DNA of 64,000 nt from Candidatus Aminicenantota bacterium (GTDB taxonomy: Bacteria > Acidobacteriota > Aminicenantia > Aminicenantales > Saccharicenantaceae). The stretch covers positions 62,001 to 126,000 of the forward strand of contig JACIYJ010000009.1 in assembly GCA_014360015.1 (NCBI GenBank), read 5' to 3'. This document shows positions 32,572 to 42,273 of the stretch, in pieces. Positions within the stretch are counted from its first letter, which is position 1. Each line of letters begins with the position of its first letter. The notes beneath the pieces are model-generated. The model was not told where the DNA came from. It made no database searches and was given only the letters and a program-made list of their open reading frames with translations. A program made the position numbers and the translations under genes.

Positions 32572-33032
32572 ATAAATGGGTATCAAGATAGCAGTCGAAC
32601 TGTGTAAGAAGTATTGATTACCAGCTGGCGGCTGCGATAGAGAGGACTGCTGGCGGGTAATAGAGATACTTTAAGCAGAGTGCTGGGGTATTTTAGCCCC
32701 TCTTACCGGAAACCTTTTTCCCCGACTTTCGCTTTTTAAGCCAATCAGGCCGGGGCTTGACATCTTGTCCAGGAGTGACTGATTGACCCGCCTTTCGAAG
32801 GGGCAACCAGCCAGGCTTCTGCCTGTTGCCAATATTTTTCATCCGGCAACTCCTTAATTGTCTACCTGATTTTTAGTATTTAATTGTTGCCTTATCTTAA
32901 ATCTCTAAAAACGCTATATTCCATTGCCAAACTATGCGTCTTTATGAGTCTCAAGATCATTTTCCTATCATTCTCCTCATTCTTCCCGTCCCAGGGCTTT
33001 AATCACGACTGTCAGAACTAATCCGGGCTCTC
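32572..33032. other. 460-bp intergenic region, no gene recognised
   Basis: This stretch lies between the start of the COG2403 gene and the end of the phosphoesterase gene. It contains GC-rich patches able to pair locally (GGGGTATTTTAGCCCC at about 32684-32700; pieces of 32745-32820), but I see no coding frame and no match to tmRNA, RNase P or SRP RNA core motifs that I know. It could hold a small RNA or decayed gene. Confidence 0.4.
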
Positions 33033-33506
33033 TCATAAAATAATCACATCAACTACTAAGGTCTTCGGGTCGAGGACAGCCACGGTGCTGACACCTTTTA
33101 CCCAGCCCCCGGTTTCCCCGGGGTTGACCACTAGAAAATTACCGTCGCGATTGACCTGGGAGCGGTGGGTATGTCCGAAGACTACCACATCGACTTTTTT
33201 TGACTTCGGGTCTTCCACTGGATGATGAGATAGCCAGAAGCGAAGATTCGCATGGGTAAACTTAAGAGGAGCCTGGCTGATTTCTCCAATCTCCTGAAAA
33301 ACTCTGACTAGTCCATCTTTTTCACCGTCGCAGTTTCCAAAAACCGCCTTTACCGGACAGCGCAGGTTTCTGAGCTCCTGAGCAGCGAATGGGGCAACGA
33401 CATCTCCCGCATGCAGCACCAGTGAACACGAGAGCTTATTGAATATTTCTACTGCTTTCCTTATGGCTGTGAGGTTATCGTGCGAATCCGCCATTATTCC
33501 AATCAT
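33033..33506 (-). CDS. YfcE/MJ0936-type metallophosphoesterase
   Basis: This is a small calcineurin-like phosphodiesterase with a two-metal site. The motifs are MIGIMADSHDN (D-x-H), LHAGDVV, FGNCDGE (GNxD), LSHHPVED and VFGHTHRSQ (GHTH), all in family order. From ATG 33506 the protein is 157 residues, typical of the YfcE group, whose natural substrate is usually unknown. An in-frame extension to 33593 is unlikely because a near-consensus promoter overlaps it. There is no Shine-Dalgarno before 33506, consistent with a leaderless transcript. The gene sits alone just left of the old end of the CRISPR array. Confidence 0.9.
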   Translation of the reverse strand: MIGIMADSHDNLTAIRKAVEIFNKLSCSLVLHAGDVVAPFAAQELRNLRCPVKAVFGNCDGEKDGLVRVFQEIGEISQAPLKFTHANLRFWLSHHPVEDPKSKKVDVVVFGHTHRSQVNRDGNFLVVNPGETGGWVKGVSTVAVLDPKTLVVDVIIL

Positions 33507-33512
33507 GTTTTT

Positions 33513-33541
33513 ATTATAACTTAATATAAGCGAGTTGTCAG
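33513..33541 (-). promoter_or_regulatory. Strong putative leaderless promoter of the phosphoesterase gene
   Basis: On the minus strand, CTGACA (33536-33541) is followed by exactly 17 bases and a perfect TATAAT (33513-33518). Six bases then precede the ATG, so transcription should start at its A. Confidence 0.7.
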
Positions 33542-33725
33542 GAACACAGGCAGAAAAATAAATCTTGTACCTCTTTTTTCTTTTTGGCTGCAAATTTTTT
33601 AAACTTCAACCACAAAGGCATTTAGCAGCCTGTCTATATAACGACGAGCGGATTTGCCTTAATATCAAATCAAGATTAATTCACCCAATCTAAGCTGTAA
33701 ATAAGAATAGAACCTTGAAATTCTG

Positions 33726-36700
33726 GTTTCAATCCTTGTTTTACTGGAAGCTCCTCTCAAACACGGCAGAATGTCCTGAAGGCTTCTGGCTTCCGGTGGT
33801 TTCAATCCTTGTTTTACTGGAAGCTCCTCTCAAACCGTGTTGTTGTTTCTGAGTGGATGGAAGCAGCTCTGTTTCAATCCTTGTTTTACTGGAAGCTCCT
33901 CTCAAACAAAAAGAATAGCCAGGACAGAACTGGCATCTGCATAGTTTCAATCCTTGTTTTACTGGAAGCTCCTCTCAAACAGGAAAAAAGGACGCTCATC
34001 GTCCAGGCTCTCAAGCGTTTCAATCCTTGTTTTACTGGAAGCTCCTCTCAAACGATGGCCGAGCCTCCGGAGAGGAAAGATGTCAATACGTTTCAATCCT
34101 TGTTTTACTGGAAGCTCCTCTCAAACCTGAAAGTGGCAAGCCGATGGGCGGATACCCGATATTGTTTCAATCCTTGTTTTACTGGAAGCTCCTCTCAAAC
34201 GATTTCCACAGGCCCCCGTTTGCTTGCAATTATTGGTTTCAATCCTTGTTTTACTGGAAGCTCCTCTCAAACCGCCAGTCGTGACACCGGCGAGGTCAAA
34301 ATCGACAGGTTTCAATCCTTGTTTTACTGGAAGCTCCTCTCAAACTGGCCGAGGTGGTGGAGCCCTACCACACGACCTGGTAGTTTCAATCCTTGTTTTA
34401 CTGGAAGCTCCTCTCAAACACCGAGCTTTGGGAATGTCAGCGAAAGTTAAACGCGTTTCAATCCTTGTTTTACTGGAAGCTCCTCTCAAACCTGCTGGCT
34501 GCCCGCAGGGGTATGATCGAGATCGGGTTTCAATCCTTGTTTTACTGGAAGCTCCTCTCAAACCTCGGGTTCGCGGCCCATGGCCTGGCAGTGGCCGCGT
34601 TTCAATCCTTGTTTTACTGGAAGCTCCTCTCAAACCGGGGGAAAAATATATCGAGAGGAGGTAAAAATGTAGTTTCAATCCTTGTTTTACTGGAAGCTCC
34701 TCTCAAACATTTGAACCACTTAGGACGCTTGCCTGTTGCCCTAGTTTCAATCCTTGTTTTACTGGAAGCTCCTCTCAAACTGCCTTGGGGATCCAGATCC
34801 TCGGTCCTGTTAGCGGTTTCAATCCTTGTTTTACTGGAAGCTCCTCTCAAACCCCTCAACAACCTCATCGGTCTCGGGGTGAATTATCTGTTTCAATCCT
34901 TGTTTTACTGGAAGCTCCTCTCAAACCTGGTCAATATGGGTGGCCTGGAAATAAAAGCCAGAGGTTTCAATCCTTGTTTTACTGGAAGCTCCTCTCAAAC
35001 TGGGATGGAACCCGCTACTCCTGGCACCCCAGGCGTTTCAATCCTTGTTTTACTGGAAACTCCTCTCAAACGTCACCGGGGTCAGGGTCGCACTATCAAC
35101 TGTCGCAGTTTCAATCCTTGTTTTACTGGAAGCTCCTCTCAAACTCACGGGGCAATTGAGGAATCCATCGAGGCGGAGAGAGGTTTCAATCCTTGTTTTA
35201 CTGGAAGCTCCTCTCAAACATCCGCCTTGATTGGAATAATAATAGCAATTATTAGTTTCAATCCTTGTTTTACTGGAAGCTCCTCTCAAACTCTTATACC
35301 TAATAATTTTTCTTATCAAAAAGTTATTGTTTCAATCCTTGTTTTACTGGAAGCTCCTCTCAAACTGGATTATATTAAAAGTGAGAGCGAAAGCTCTGAA
35401 ACGTTTCAATCCTTGTTTTACTGGAAGCTCCTCTCAAACAAAAATTCAAAAATTTGAATTAAATTTTGATAACAAGTTTCAATCCTTGTTTTACTGGAAG
35501 CTCCTCTCAAACTCTTCAAGGTTCCAGCGGGAAATATCGTCCATCGCAGTTTCAATCCTTGTTTTACTGGAAGCTCCTCTCAAACCTGAAAAATTTTCAT
35601 TTTTTTCGTAAATTATTGAAAAGTTTCAATCCTTGTTTTACTGGAAGCTCCTCTCAAACTATTATCAAGGTTTGGGCGATGCCGGACGGGAGCGTGTTTC
35701 AATCCTTGTTTTACTGGAAGCTCCTCTCAAACTGATATTAATATCGCCATATGGCGTGGTAATTATATCGTTTCAATCCTTGTTTTACTGGAAGCTCCTC
35801 TCAAACCACCGTGGTTACAGAGGGGACTTCAGTCCCGTCTTTGTTTCAATCCTTGTTTTACTGGAAGCTCCTCTCAAACTCTATCCTTGTATCCCTTGTC
35901 TGTGGCAATGGACATGTTTCAATCCTTGTTTTACTGGAAGCTCCTCTCAAACCAGAGGAGAACCAGCCAGACCTGATAGACGAACTAAGTTTCAATCCTT
36001 GTTTTACTGGAAGCTCCTCTCAAACTGAGGGTTAAGCCATATAGCAGAAAGCGGAGCCAGTTTCAATCCTTGTTTTACTGGAAGCTCCTCTCAAACTCAG
36101 ATAGACTGGAGTTTGACTAGAAAGCCCGGCAGTTTCAATCCTTGTTTTACTGGAAGCTCCTCTCAAACCTGAAAGGGATTAATCGGATTAAAATCGCGGA
36201 TATGTTTCAATCCTTGTTTTACTGGAAGCTCCTCTCAAACACTGATGATATGGATTACAGCTCATTCATTGCCTAGTTTCAATCCTTGTTTTACTGGAAG
36301 CTCCTCTCAAACCTTTTTCAAGCTCTTCTTCCTCTAACTCTTCTACATAGTTTCAATCCTTGTTTTACTGGAAGCTCCTCTCAAACCGATTATATTGAGT
36401 CTGTCGTCAATCTCGAGTACAGTTTCAATCCTTGTTTTACTGGAAGCTCCTCTCAAACTGAATCTCGCCTTTGGGGCGACGCCGTATTTGGGTTTCAATC
36501 CTTGTTTTACTGGAAGCTCCTCTCAAACCCATCGGTTTTCACCTCCTATATTTACACTAATTATGGTTTCAATCCTTGTTTTACTGGAAGCTCCTCTCAA
36601 ACAGAAACAGGAGAAGTGGAAAAAGAAAATGGCCAAGGGTTTCAATCCTTGTTTTACTGGAAGCTCCTCTCAAACTCCGGCTGAATTCAAGGAATATTCT

Positions 36701-39700
36701 GAAAAGCTCGAGTTTCAATCCTTGTTTTACTGGAAGCTCCTCTCAAACAAAGATAGACTGGAGTTTGGCTAGAAATCCCGGCAGTTTCAATCCTTGTTTT
36801 ACTGGAAGCTCCTCTCAAACAAAGATTATTTGGCATTTAAGGAATGGGCATTGGGTTTCAATCCTTGTTTTACTGGAAGCTCATCTCAAACAGGCCGTTA
36901 AGGCCGAGGCCGAGGCCGGGGAATAGGAGTTTCAATCCTTGTTTTACTGGAAGCTCCTCTCAAACTTGACAAAAAATCAATTGTCAATTGACACTTTTAT
37001 TTGTTTCAATCCTTGTTTTACTGGAAGCTCCTCTCAAACCCATAGGTTGCTTCATCATGATATTCCGCATAATCGTTTCAATCCTTGTTTTACTGGAAGC
37101 TCCTCTCAAACAATGGGTCTCCGGCCACAAAGCCAAATGTTACATCAGTTTCAATCCTTGTTTTACTGGAAGCTCCTCTCAAACTGGATTTTCGTTTTAA
37201 GGGCAAGAAGCTTTACTTCTTGTTTCAATCCTTGTTTTACTGGAAGCTCCTCTCAAACAAAGCTCCACGCCAGGGCCAAGGGGAAGGGGTTCCAGTTTCA
37301 ATCCTTGTTTTACTGGAAGCTCCTCTCAAACCGAAATGGTCAGAAGAGAAGGCTGGCTCAAGCACAAGTTTCAATCCTTGTTTTACTGGAAGCTCCTCTC
37401 AAACATCCTGATGGCTATATTGAAATCGGCCAGATATGGCGTTTCAATCCTTGTTTTACTGGAAGCTCCTCTCAAACATGGACTTAATCCAAATTCTTCT
37501 TATACCTACAAGATGTTTCAATCCTTGTTTTACTGGAAGCTCCTCTCAAACTTTGGTTATTTTTTCGACGTCCTCTTTGGTCTCTTTGTTTCAATCCTTG
37601 TTTTACTGGAAGCTCCTCTCAAACACGGGAGTCGCTGTGGTTCCAGTATTTACTTCCACGGTTTCAATCCTTGTTTTACTGGAAGCTCCTCTCAAACCAA
37701 AAACCCGCCTGACCATTAATCCACCACCTCCAGTTTCAATCCTTGTTTTACTGGAAGCTCCTCTCAAACAAGACTAAAAAAGAGAAACAAGAAATATCTT
37801 AATAGTTTCAATCCTTGTTTTACTGGAAGCTCCTCTCAAACTCTCATTCTTTTTCCCATCAGATGAAAAGAAGGTAAGTTTCAATCCTTGTTTTACTGGA
37901 AGCTCCTCTCAAACATAATATGGAAGGATTAATTCAACACCAAGACCTTTCGAGTTTCAATCCTTGTTTTACTGGAAGCTCCTCTCAAACTGTCTACCTG
38001 ATTCTGCGCGATGGCGCCTACAGCCCGTTTCAATCCTTGTTTTACTGGAAGCTCCTCTCAAACGAGATTGACCACGCTCTCGATATAATCGTCAGGAAGT
38101 CCGTTTCAATCCTTGTTTTACTGGAAGCTCCTCTCAAACTATGCCGAAAAGATATTACAAGGTTGTATATACCATGTTTCAATCCTTGTTTTACTGGAAG
38201 CTCCTCTCAAACAGAGATTACCGGCGATGGAGCTCCGTATTGCTGAACTAGTTTCAATCCTTGTTTTACTGGAAGCTCCTCTCAAACGTCAGATAGACTG
38301 GAGTTTGATTAGAAAGCCCAGCAGTTTCAATCCTTGTTTTACTGGAAGCTCCTCTCAAACTGGTCAGAGCTGAATGCCTTCCCGGCCTATTCAATGTTTC
38401 AATCCTTGTTTTACTGGAAGCTCCTCTCAAACCTGGCAAGACGACCCAAAACTCGCCATTAGCTTTACCGTTTCAATCCTTGTTTTACTGGAAGCTCCTC
38501 TCAAACTTGGTGTTGGTAATAGCATGATTTGATATTGCCGAGTTTCAATCCTTGTTTTACTGGAAGCTCCTCTCAAACCATTAATTGCAGGGTAGTTTGT
38601 CTTCTGGCTTGAAGTTTCAATCCTTGTTTTACTGGAAGCTCCTCTCAAACTAATATAGAGAATATTAGTAAGATAGCTTCGACGCCGTTTCAATCCTTGT
38701 TTTACTGGAAGCTCCTCTCAAACCCTTAAGCCTTCATAGCCCTTGCCAGCGTTCTCAAGTTTCAATCCTTGTTTTACTGGAAGCTCCTCTCAAACTTTGT
38801 TCGGCGTATTCCAGCACCTCGTCGTTTAGTTGTTTCAATCCTTGTTTTACTGGAAGCTCCTCTCAAACAGGGGTTTTGAAGGAAAGGCTCTCAATGATGA
38901 GCTGTTTCAATCCTTGTTTTACTGGAAGCTCCTCTCAAACTCAGATAGACTGGAGTTTGATTAGAAAGCCCAGCAGTTTCAATCCTTGTTTTACTGGAAG
39001 CTCCTCTCAAACTATGCCGAAAAGATATTACAAGGTTGTATATACTATGTTTCAATCCTTGTTTTACTGGAAGCTCCTCTCAAACACCTTCGGTTGTAAC
39101 TTTCGGTTGTAACTTTTCATTGGTTTCAATCCTTGTTTTACTGGAAGCTCCTCTCAAACCCTTAAGCCTTCATAGCCCTTGCCAGCGTTCTCAAGTTTCA
39201 ATCCTTGTTTTACTGGAAGCTCCTCTCAAACTAGAACCTGGTTGGATAAGGCTTCGGTTATGGCATGTTTCAATCCTTGTTTTACTGGAAGCTCCTCTCA
39301 AACTCGGCGGTGATTATGTATTTGATATCAGCCATTGCGTTTCAATCCTTGTTTTACTGGAAGCTCCTCTCAAACTCAGAACGGTATCTCGAAGGGAACC
39401 AAAGAAAAAAGTTTCAATCCTTGTTTTACTGGAAGCTCCTCTCAAACTGATATTCTGATTACTCTTCGTGCAGCCTTGAAACTGTTTCAATCCTTGTTTT
39501 ACTGGAAGCTCCTCTCAAACAAAAAGACCGAAGCGAGAAGAAAAGCAGCAAAAGAGGTTTCAATCCTTGTTTTACTGGAAGCTCCTCTCAAACAGAAGAG
39601 GAAGAATATTGCGCGGGAAGAAAGATGATGTTTCAATCCTTGTTTTACTGGAAGCTCCTCTCAAACTCCGAATTGTTCCACCCCTGTCCTGAATTCCTGC

Positions 39701-39800
39701 AGTTTCAATCCTTGTTTTACTGGAAGCTCCTCTCAAACTCTTTCATTTTCTTTTCTCCTTTTGGGTATTTTTCCGTTTCAATCCTTGTTTTACTGGAAGC
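33726..39800 (-). CRISPR. CRISPR array, leader-distal part (83 full repeats plus a split one)
   Basis: A 37-bp direct repeat recurs every 70-76 bases with unique 33-39-bp spacers. On the plus strand it begins GTTTCAATCC, continues TTGTTTTACTGGAAG, and ends CTCTCAAAC. I count 83 intact copies starting at 33726 and ending with the one at 39702, then positions 1-26 of another at 39775-39800, interrupted by the IS. The reverse complement ends ATTGAAAC, the common 5' handle of type I crRNAs, so the array should be read on the minus strand and this is the oldest end. Two repeats carry substitutions: 35035 (position 25, G to A) and 36855 (position 29, C to A). Several spacers here are near-duplicates. 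Confidence 0.98.
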
Positions 39801-39822
39801 TGTTGTTGTCAAGCAAAAAGTT

Positions 39823-39843
39823 CCAGAAATGGCAAAGAAAATG
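39823..39843 (+). repeat. Left 21-bp inverted repeat of the IS21 element
   Basis: It begins CCAGAAATGGCAAAGAAA and matches the reverse complement of 42231-42251 without a mismatch. IS21-type elements carry such subterminal repeats as transposase-binding sites. Confidence 0.85.
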
Positions 39844-39885
39844 ACCCACCCCTTATTGGGCCCGGAAGGCCGGCATTTTAGAAGA

Positions 39886-40647
39886 TTATTTATCCGAATC
39901 ATTTTCTGTTTTTGCTCTTTTCTGTTTATAATTTTGCATTCGGTAACTATCTCCCTTGATGACGATTATTCGGCAATGATGGATAATCCGGTCGATAATT
40001 GCTGTAGCCAGCACCGGATCCCAGAACACTTCGCCCCATTCCTCGAAGCTCTTGTTGGAGGTGATTATGAGGGAGCCTTTTTCATAACGACGGGAGACGA
40101 TTTCATAAAACTCATCGACGGTTTGCTGGTTTAACCTTTTGAAGCCTAACTCATCTAATATCAACAGGTTAGGTGCAAGATAATACCTCATTTTTAGATG
40201 ATAGGTGTTATCGGCCTTAGAGGCAACGAGGGAGTTAATCATCTCGTTGACTGTGGTGAAGAGAACTTTATAGCCTTGCTCCAAAGCTTTCATCCCTAAG
40301 GCGGTGGCCAGATGAGTCTTTCCCACGCCGGGGGGCCCGATGAAGAGAAGATTTTCTCGTTTTCGGATAAACTCGCAAGTAGCACAGTCAAAAATCAGCC
40401 GTTTATTCAGCTGCGGTTGGAATCGAAAATCAAACTCCTCCAGAGTCTTTGGGGAAGGAAAATGCGCCCGGCTCAGGCGTTTTCGGTAGCCATTATCGCG
40501 GCGAGAGGAGAGCTCATCCTCTAAAAGCAGAGAGAGAAAATCCAGGAAGGAAAGCCTCTCCGACAAGGCATACTCATTGCGGACCTCCAGCGCTTTGGCC
40601 ATCCCGGGAAGCTTTAACTCAATGAGCTGGCGTTTTATGGTTTCCAT
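39886..40647 (-). CDS. istB: IS21-family helper ATPase IstB
   Basis: IstB is the AAA+ ATPase that loads onto target DNA and stimulates the IstA transposase. The Walker A motif GPPGVGKTHLA and Walker B LLILDELGF are present, with sensor-like LIITSNK later. I start at ATG 40647 (253 residues, METIKRQLIELK), with GAGGAG just upstream; this leaves 7 bases to the istA stop. The ATG at 40674 would overlap istA and lacks that signal. The frame is intact. Confidence 0.93.
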   Translation of the reverse strand: METIKRQLIELKLPGMAKALEVRNEYALSERLSFLDFLSLLLEDELSSRRDNGYRKRLSRAHFPSPKTLEEFDFRFQPQLNKRLIFDCATCEFIRKRENLLFIGPPGVGKTHLATALGMKALEQGYKVLFTTVNEMINSLVASKADNTYHLKMRYYLAPNLLILDELGFKRLNQQTVDEFYEIVSRRYEKGSLIITSNKSFEEWGEVFWDPVLATAIIDRIIHHCRIIVIKGDSYRMQNYKQKRAKTENDSDK

Positions 40648-40654
40648 GGTCTCC

Positions 40655-42124
40655 TCAATCCAACAAGCTCTCATAATCGGAAAGCGGCCTGGCCATCTTG
40701 CTGGTTTCCACTGTTTTCTGAGCTTCTGGCTCTTCCCATTCCACCTGATGCAGTCTTTTCTCCAGAATGTTCTTAATCACCCGATACCCATAGGCCTCAT
40801 AAAAAAGCGCCCGTTTACAGGCCAGGTTCACAGACTCCGAACCATACTTTTTGGCTAAATATAGAATCCCATAAATGACCTTGGCCCAGTAGCCTTCCTG
40901 ACGTCGCACAATCTCCTGAAAATAGCGTTCCGCAAAGGGACCGATCTCGGCCATCCTCTGGCGATACTTCTCTTGATACTCTGTTTTCGAAACTAACTTC
41001 CAGGAAGGATAATGGGCGCTGTTTGTCTGGAACTTCCCTTGCCCTTTAAGTCGTGGATGAGTACAGAGGAGTTTCCCTTCTTCTTGGCTCAGGGGATTAA
41101 TCCCATCATAGACCTTGACCAAGCTCTCCGTAACCTGCAAAGTCACTTCTTTCCCGCAGTAAGCGTAGGGAACCGAATAATAATTATTTTCAAAGACCAG
41201 GTGGCAGTTCAGTCCCACCTTCCTCCGTAACCATAGGCTCATATCATAATCCTCTGCCGGAAGAACCTGAAGCCTGGGCCTCTCCTCTTGCTCAAAAAGC
41301 TCCCGAGGTTGCCTTTTCGTCGTGCCATGAATCCTTTCGTGTGATACTCTCTCCGTCCATTCCCGAAGCTGTCGGTTACAATCGTTAATGTCTTCAAACT
41401 CCCGTCCCCTAAAAAAGTTTGACTTCACATATTTCACCCTTGACTCAGCCTGGGCATTATCCGTCGGCGTTCGTACTCTCGAGGGAGAGGGTGAAAAACC
41501 ATAATGACGAGAGAACAGCAAATAATCACGCTGATACTCGGGTTCATAAAAATGAGCCTTAAGCACTGCCGACTTTAAATTATCAATCTTGATTATCCGG
41601 GGCACCCCGCCAAAATACCGGAAAGCATGGATGTGACAGTTTAGAAACGACTGGACCTCCTGAGAGAAAACCACCTCATAATAATCAATCTTCGAAAAAG
41701 AAAAACCATAGCAGAAGACCCAGGCCTTCCTCAACCGACCCTCTGAATCACTAAGTCGGCCGGCATATCCAAAGTCAACCTGGGCTTCTTCTCCCGGGAG
41801 CGAAACATTATGCATATACACCGGCTGGCTGTCTTTCTTGATCTTCCGCACCAATAACTTGACTGTGCTGTAAGAACCTTTATAAGAAGTCTCTTTCACC
41901 AGATCCTGATGAATCCTCACCGCAGTCAGCCCCTGGGCGACTTTCGCCCGAACAATCTCTTCATATGCGTCTATAATCGATGGAACGGTCTTGCGCCTCA
42001 GTTCCTGGCCCTCGTCAACCCTCTTCAAGACCCGCCGCACAGCCTTCCGGCTACATCCAACTATCTTGGCAATCTGGGTCTTGTTATACCCCTTCTCAAA
42101 GAGCGTTTTAATAGTTATATGCAT
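40655..42124 (-). CDS. istA: IS21-family transposase IstA
   Basis: IstA is a DDE transposase. An N-terminal helix-turn-helix (YNKTQIAKIVGCSRKAVRRV) precedes the integrase core. The catalytic acids are likely D in EAQVDFGYAG, D in KIDNLKSAV and E in DNAQAESRVKY. The C-terminal half contains the Mu-transposase-like small domain (NYYSVPYAYCGKEVTLQV). ATG 42124 is preferred, with AGGAG 7 bases upstream; ATG 42139 would add five residues. There are about 489 residues with no disruption. Confidence 0.93.
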   Translation of the reverse strand: MHITIKTLFEKGYNKTQIAKIVGCSRKAVRRVLKRVDEGQELRRKTVPSIIDAYEEIVRAKVAQGLTAVRIHQDLVKETSYKGSYSTVKLLVRKIKKDSQPVYMHNVSLPGEEAQVDFGYAGRLSDSEGRLRKAWVFCYGFSFSKIDYYEVVFSQEVQSFLNCHIHAFRYFGGVPRIIKIDNLKSAVLKAHFYEPEYQRDYLLFSRHYGFSPSPSRVRTPTDNAQAESRVKYVKSNFFRGREFEDINDCNRQLREWTERVSHERIHGTTKRQPRELFEQEERPRLQVLPAEDYDMSLWLRRKVGLNCHLVFENNYYSVPYAYCGKEVTLQVTESLVKVYDGINPLSQEEGKLLCTHPRLKGQGKFQTNSAHYPSWKLVSKTEYQEKYRQRMAEIGPFAERYFQEIVRRQEGYWAKVIYGILYLAKKYGSESVNLACKRALFYEAYGYRVIKNILEKRLHQVEWEEPEAQKTVETSKMARPLSDYESLLD

Positions 42125-42230
42125 CGCCACTCCTAACATTCCAGTCCCTCCTAAAAAACTTCTCGGAAGAACTGGATTCTATCGCTTCCCCTCCCTCAAA
42201 ACCATAAACTTCTCCCTTGAAAAAGTGGGC

Positions 42231-42251
42231 CATTTTCTTTGCCATTTCTGG
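42231..42251 (-). repeat. Right 21-bp inverted repeat of the IS21 element
   Basis: It is the exact reverse complement of 39823-39843 and lies 22 bases inside the right end. A partial additional copy (CAATGGCAAAATAA on the minus strand) lies between it and the tip. Confidence 0.85.
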
Positions 42252-42273
42252 ATACTTTATTTTGCCATTGGCA

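Larger units (their letters stand above)
39801..42273 (-). mobile_element. IS21-family insertion sequence inside a CRISPR repeat
   Basis: The element is 2,473 bp with istA and istB on the minus strand. It interrupts one repeat after position 26. GAAGC (repeat positions 22-26) is present on both sides, at 39796-39800 and 42274-42278, giving a 5-bp target duplication. Both ends begin TG when read inward. A perfect 21-bp inverted repeat (CCAGAAATGGCAAAG...) lies at 39823-39843 and 42231-42251, exactly 22 bases inside each end, which fixes the boundaries. Both genes are intact, so the insertion looks recent and possibly active. The element is oriented in the same direction as predicted pre-crRNA transcription. 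Confidence 0.93.

Noticed and set aside
39625-40134. 169-codon plus-strand frame crossing from the array into the IS
   Set aside because: It joins repeat translation to the antisense of istB and spans an insertion boundary.
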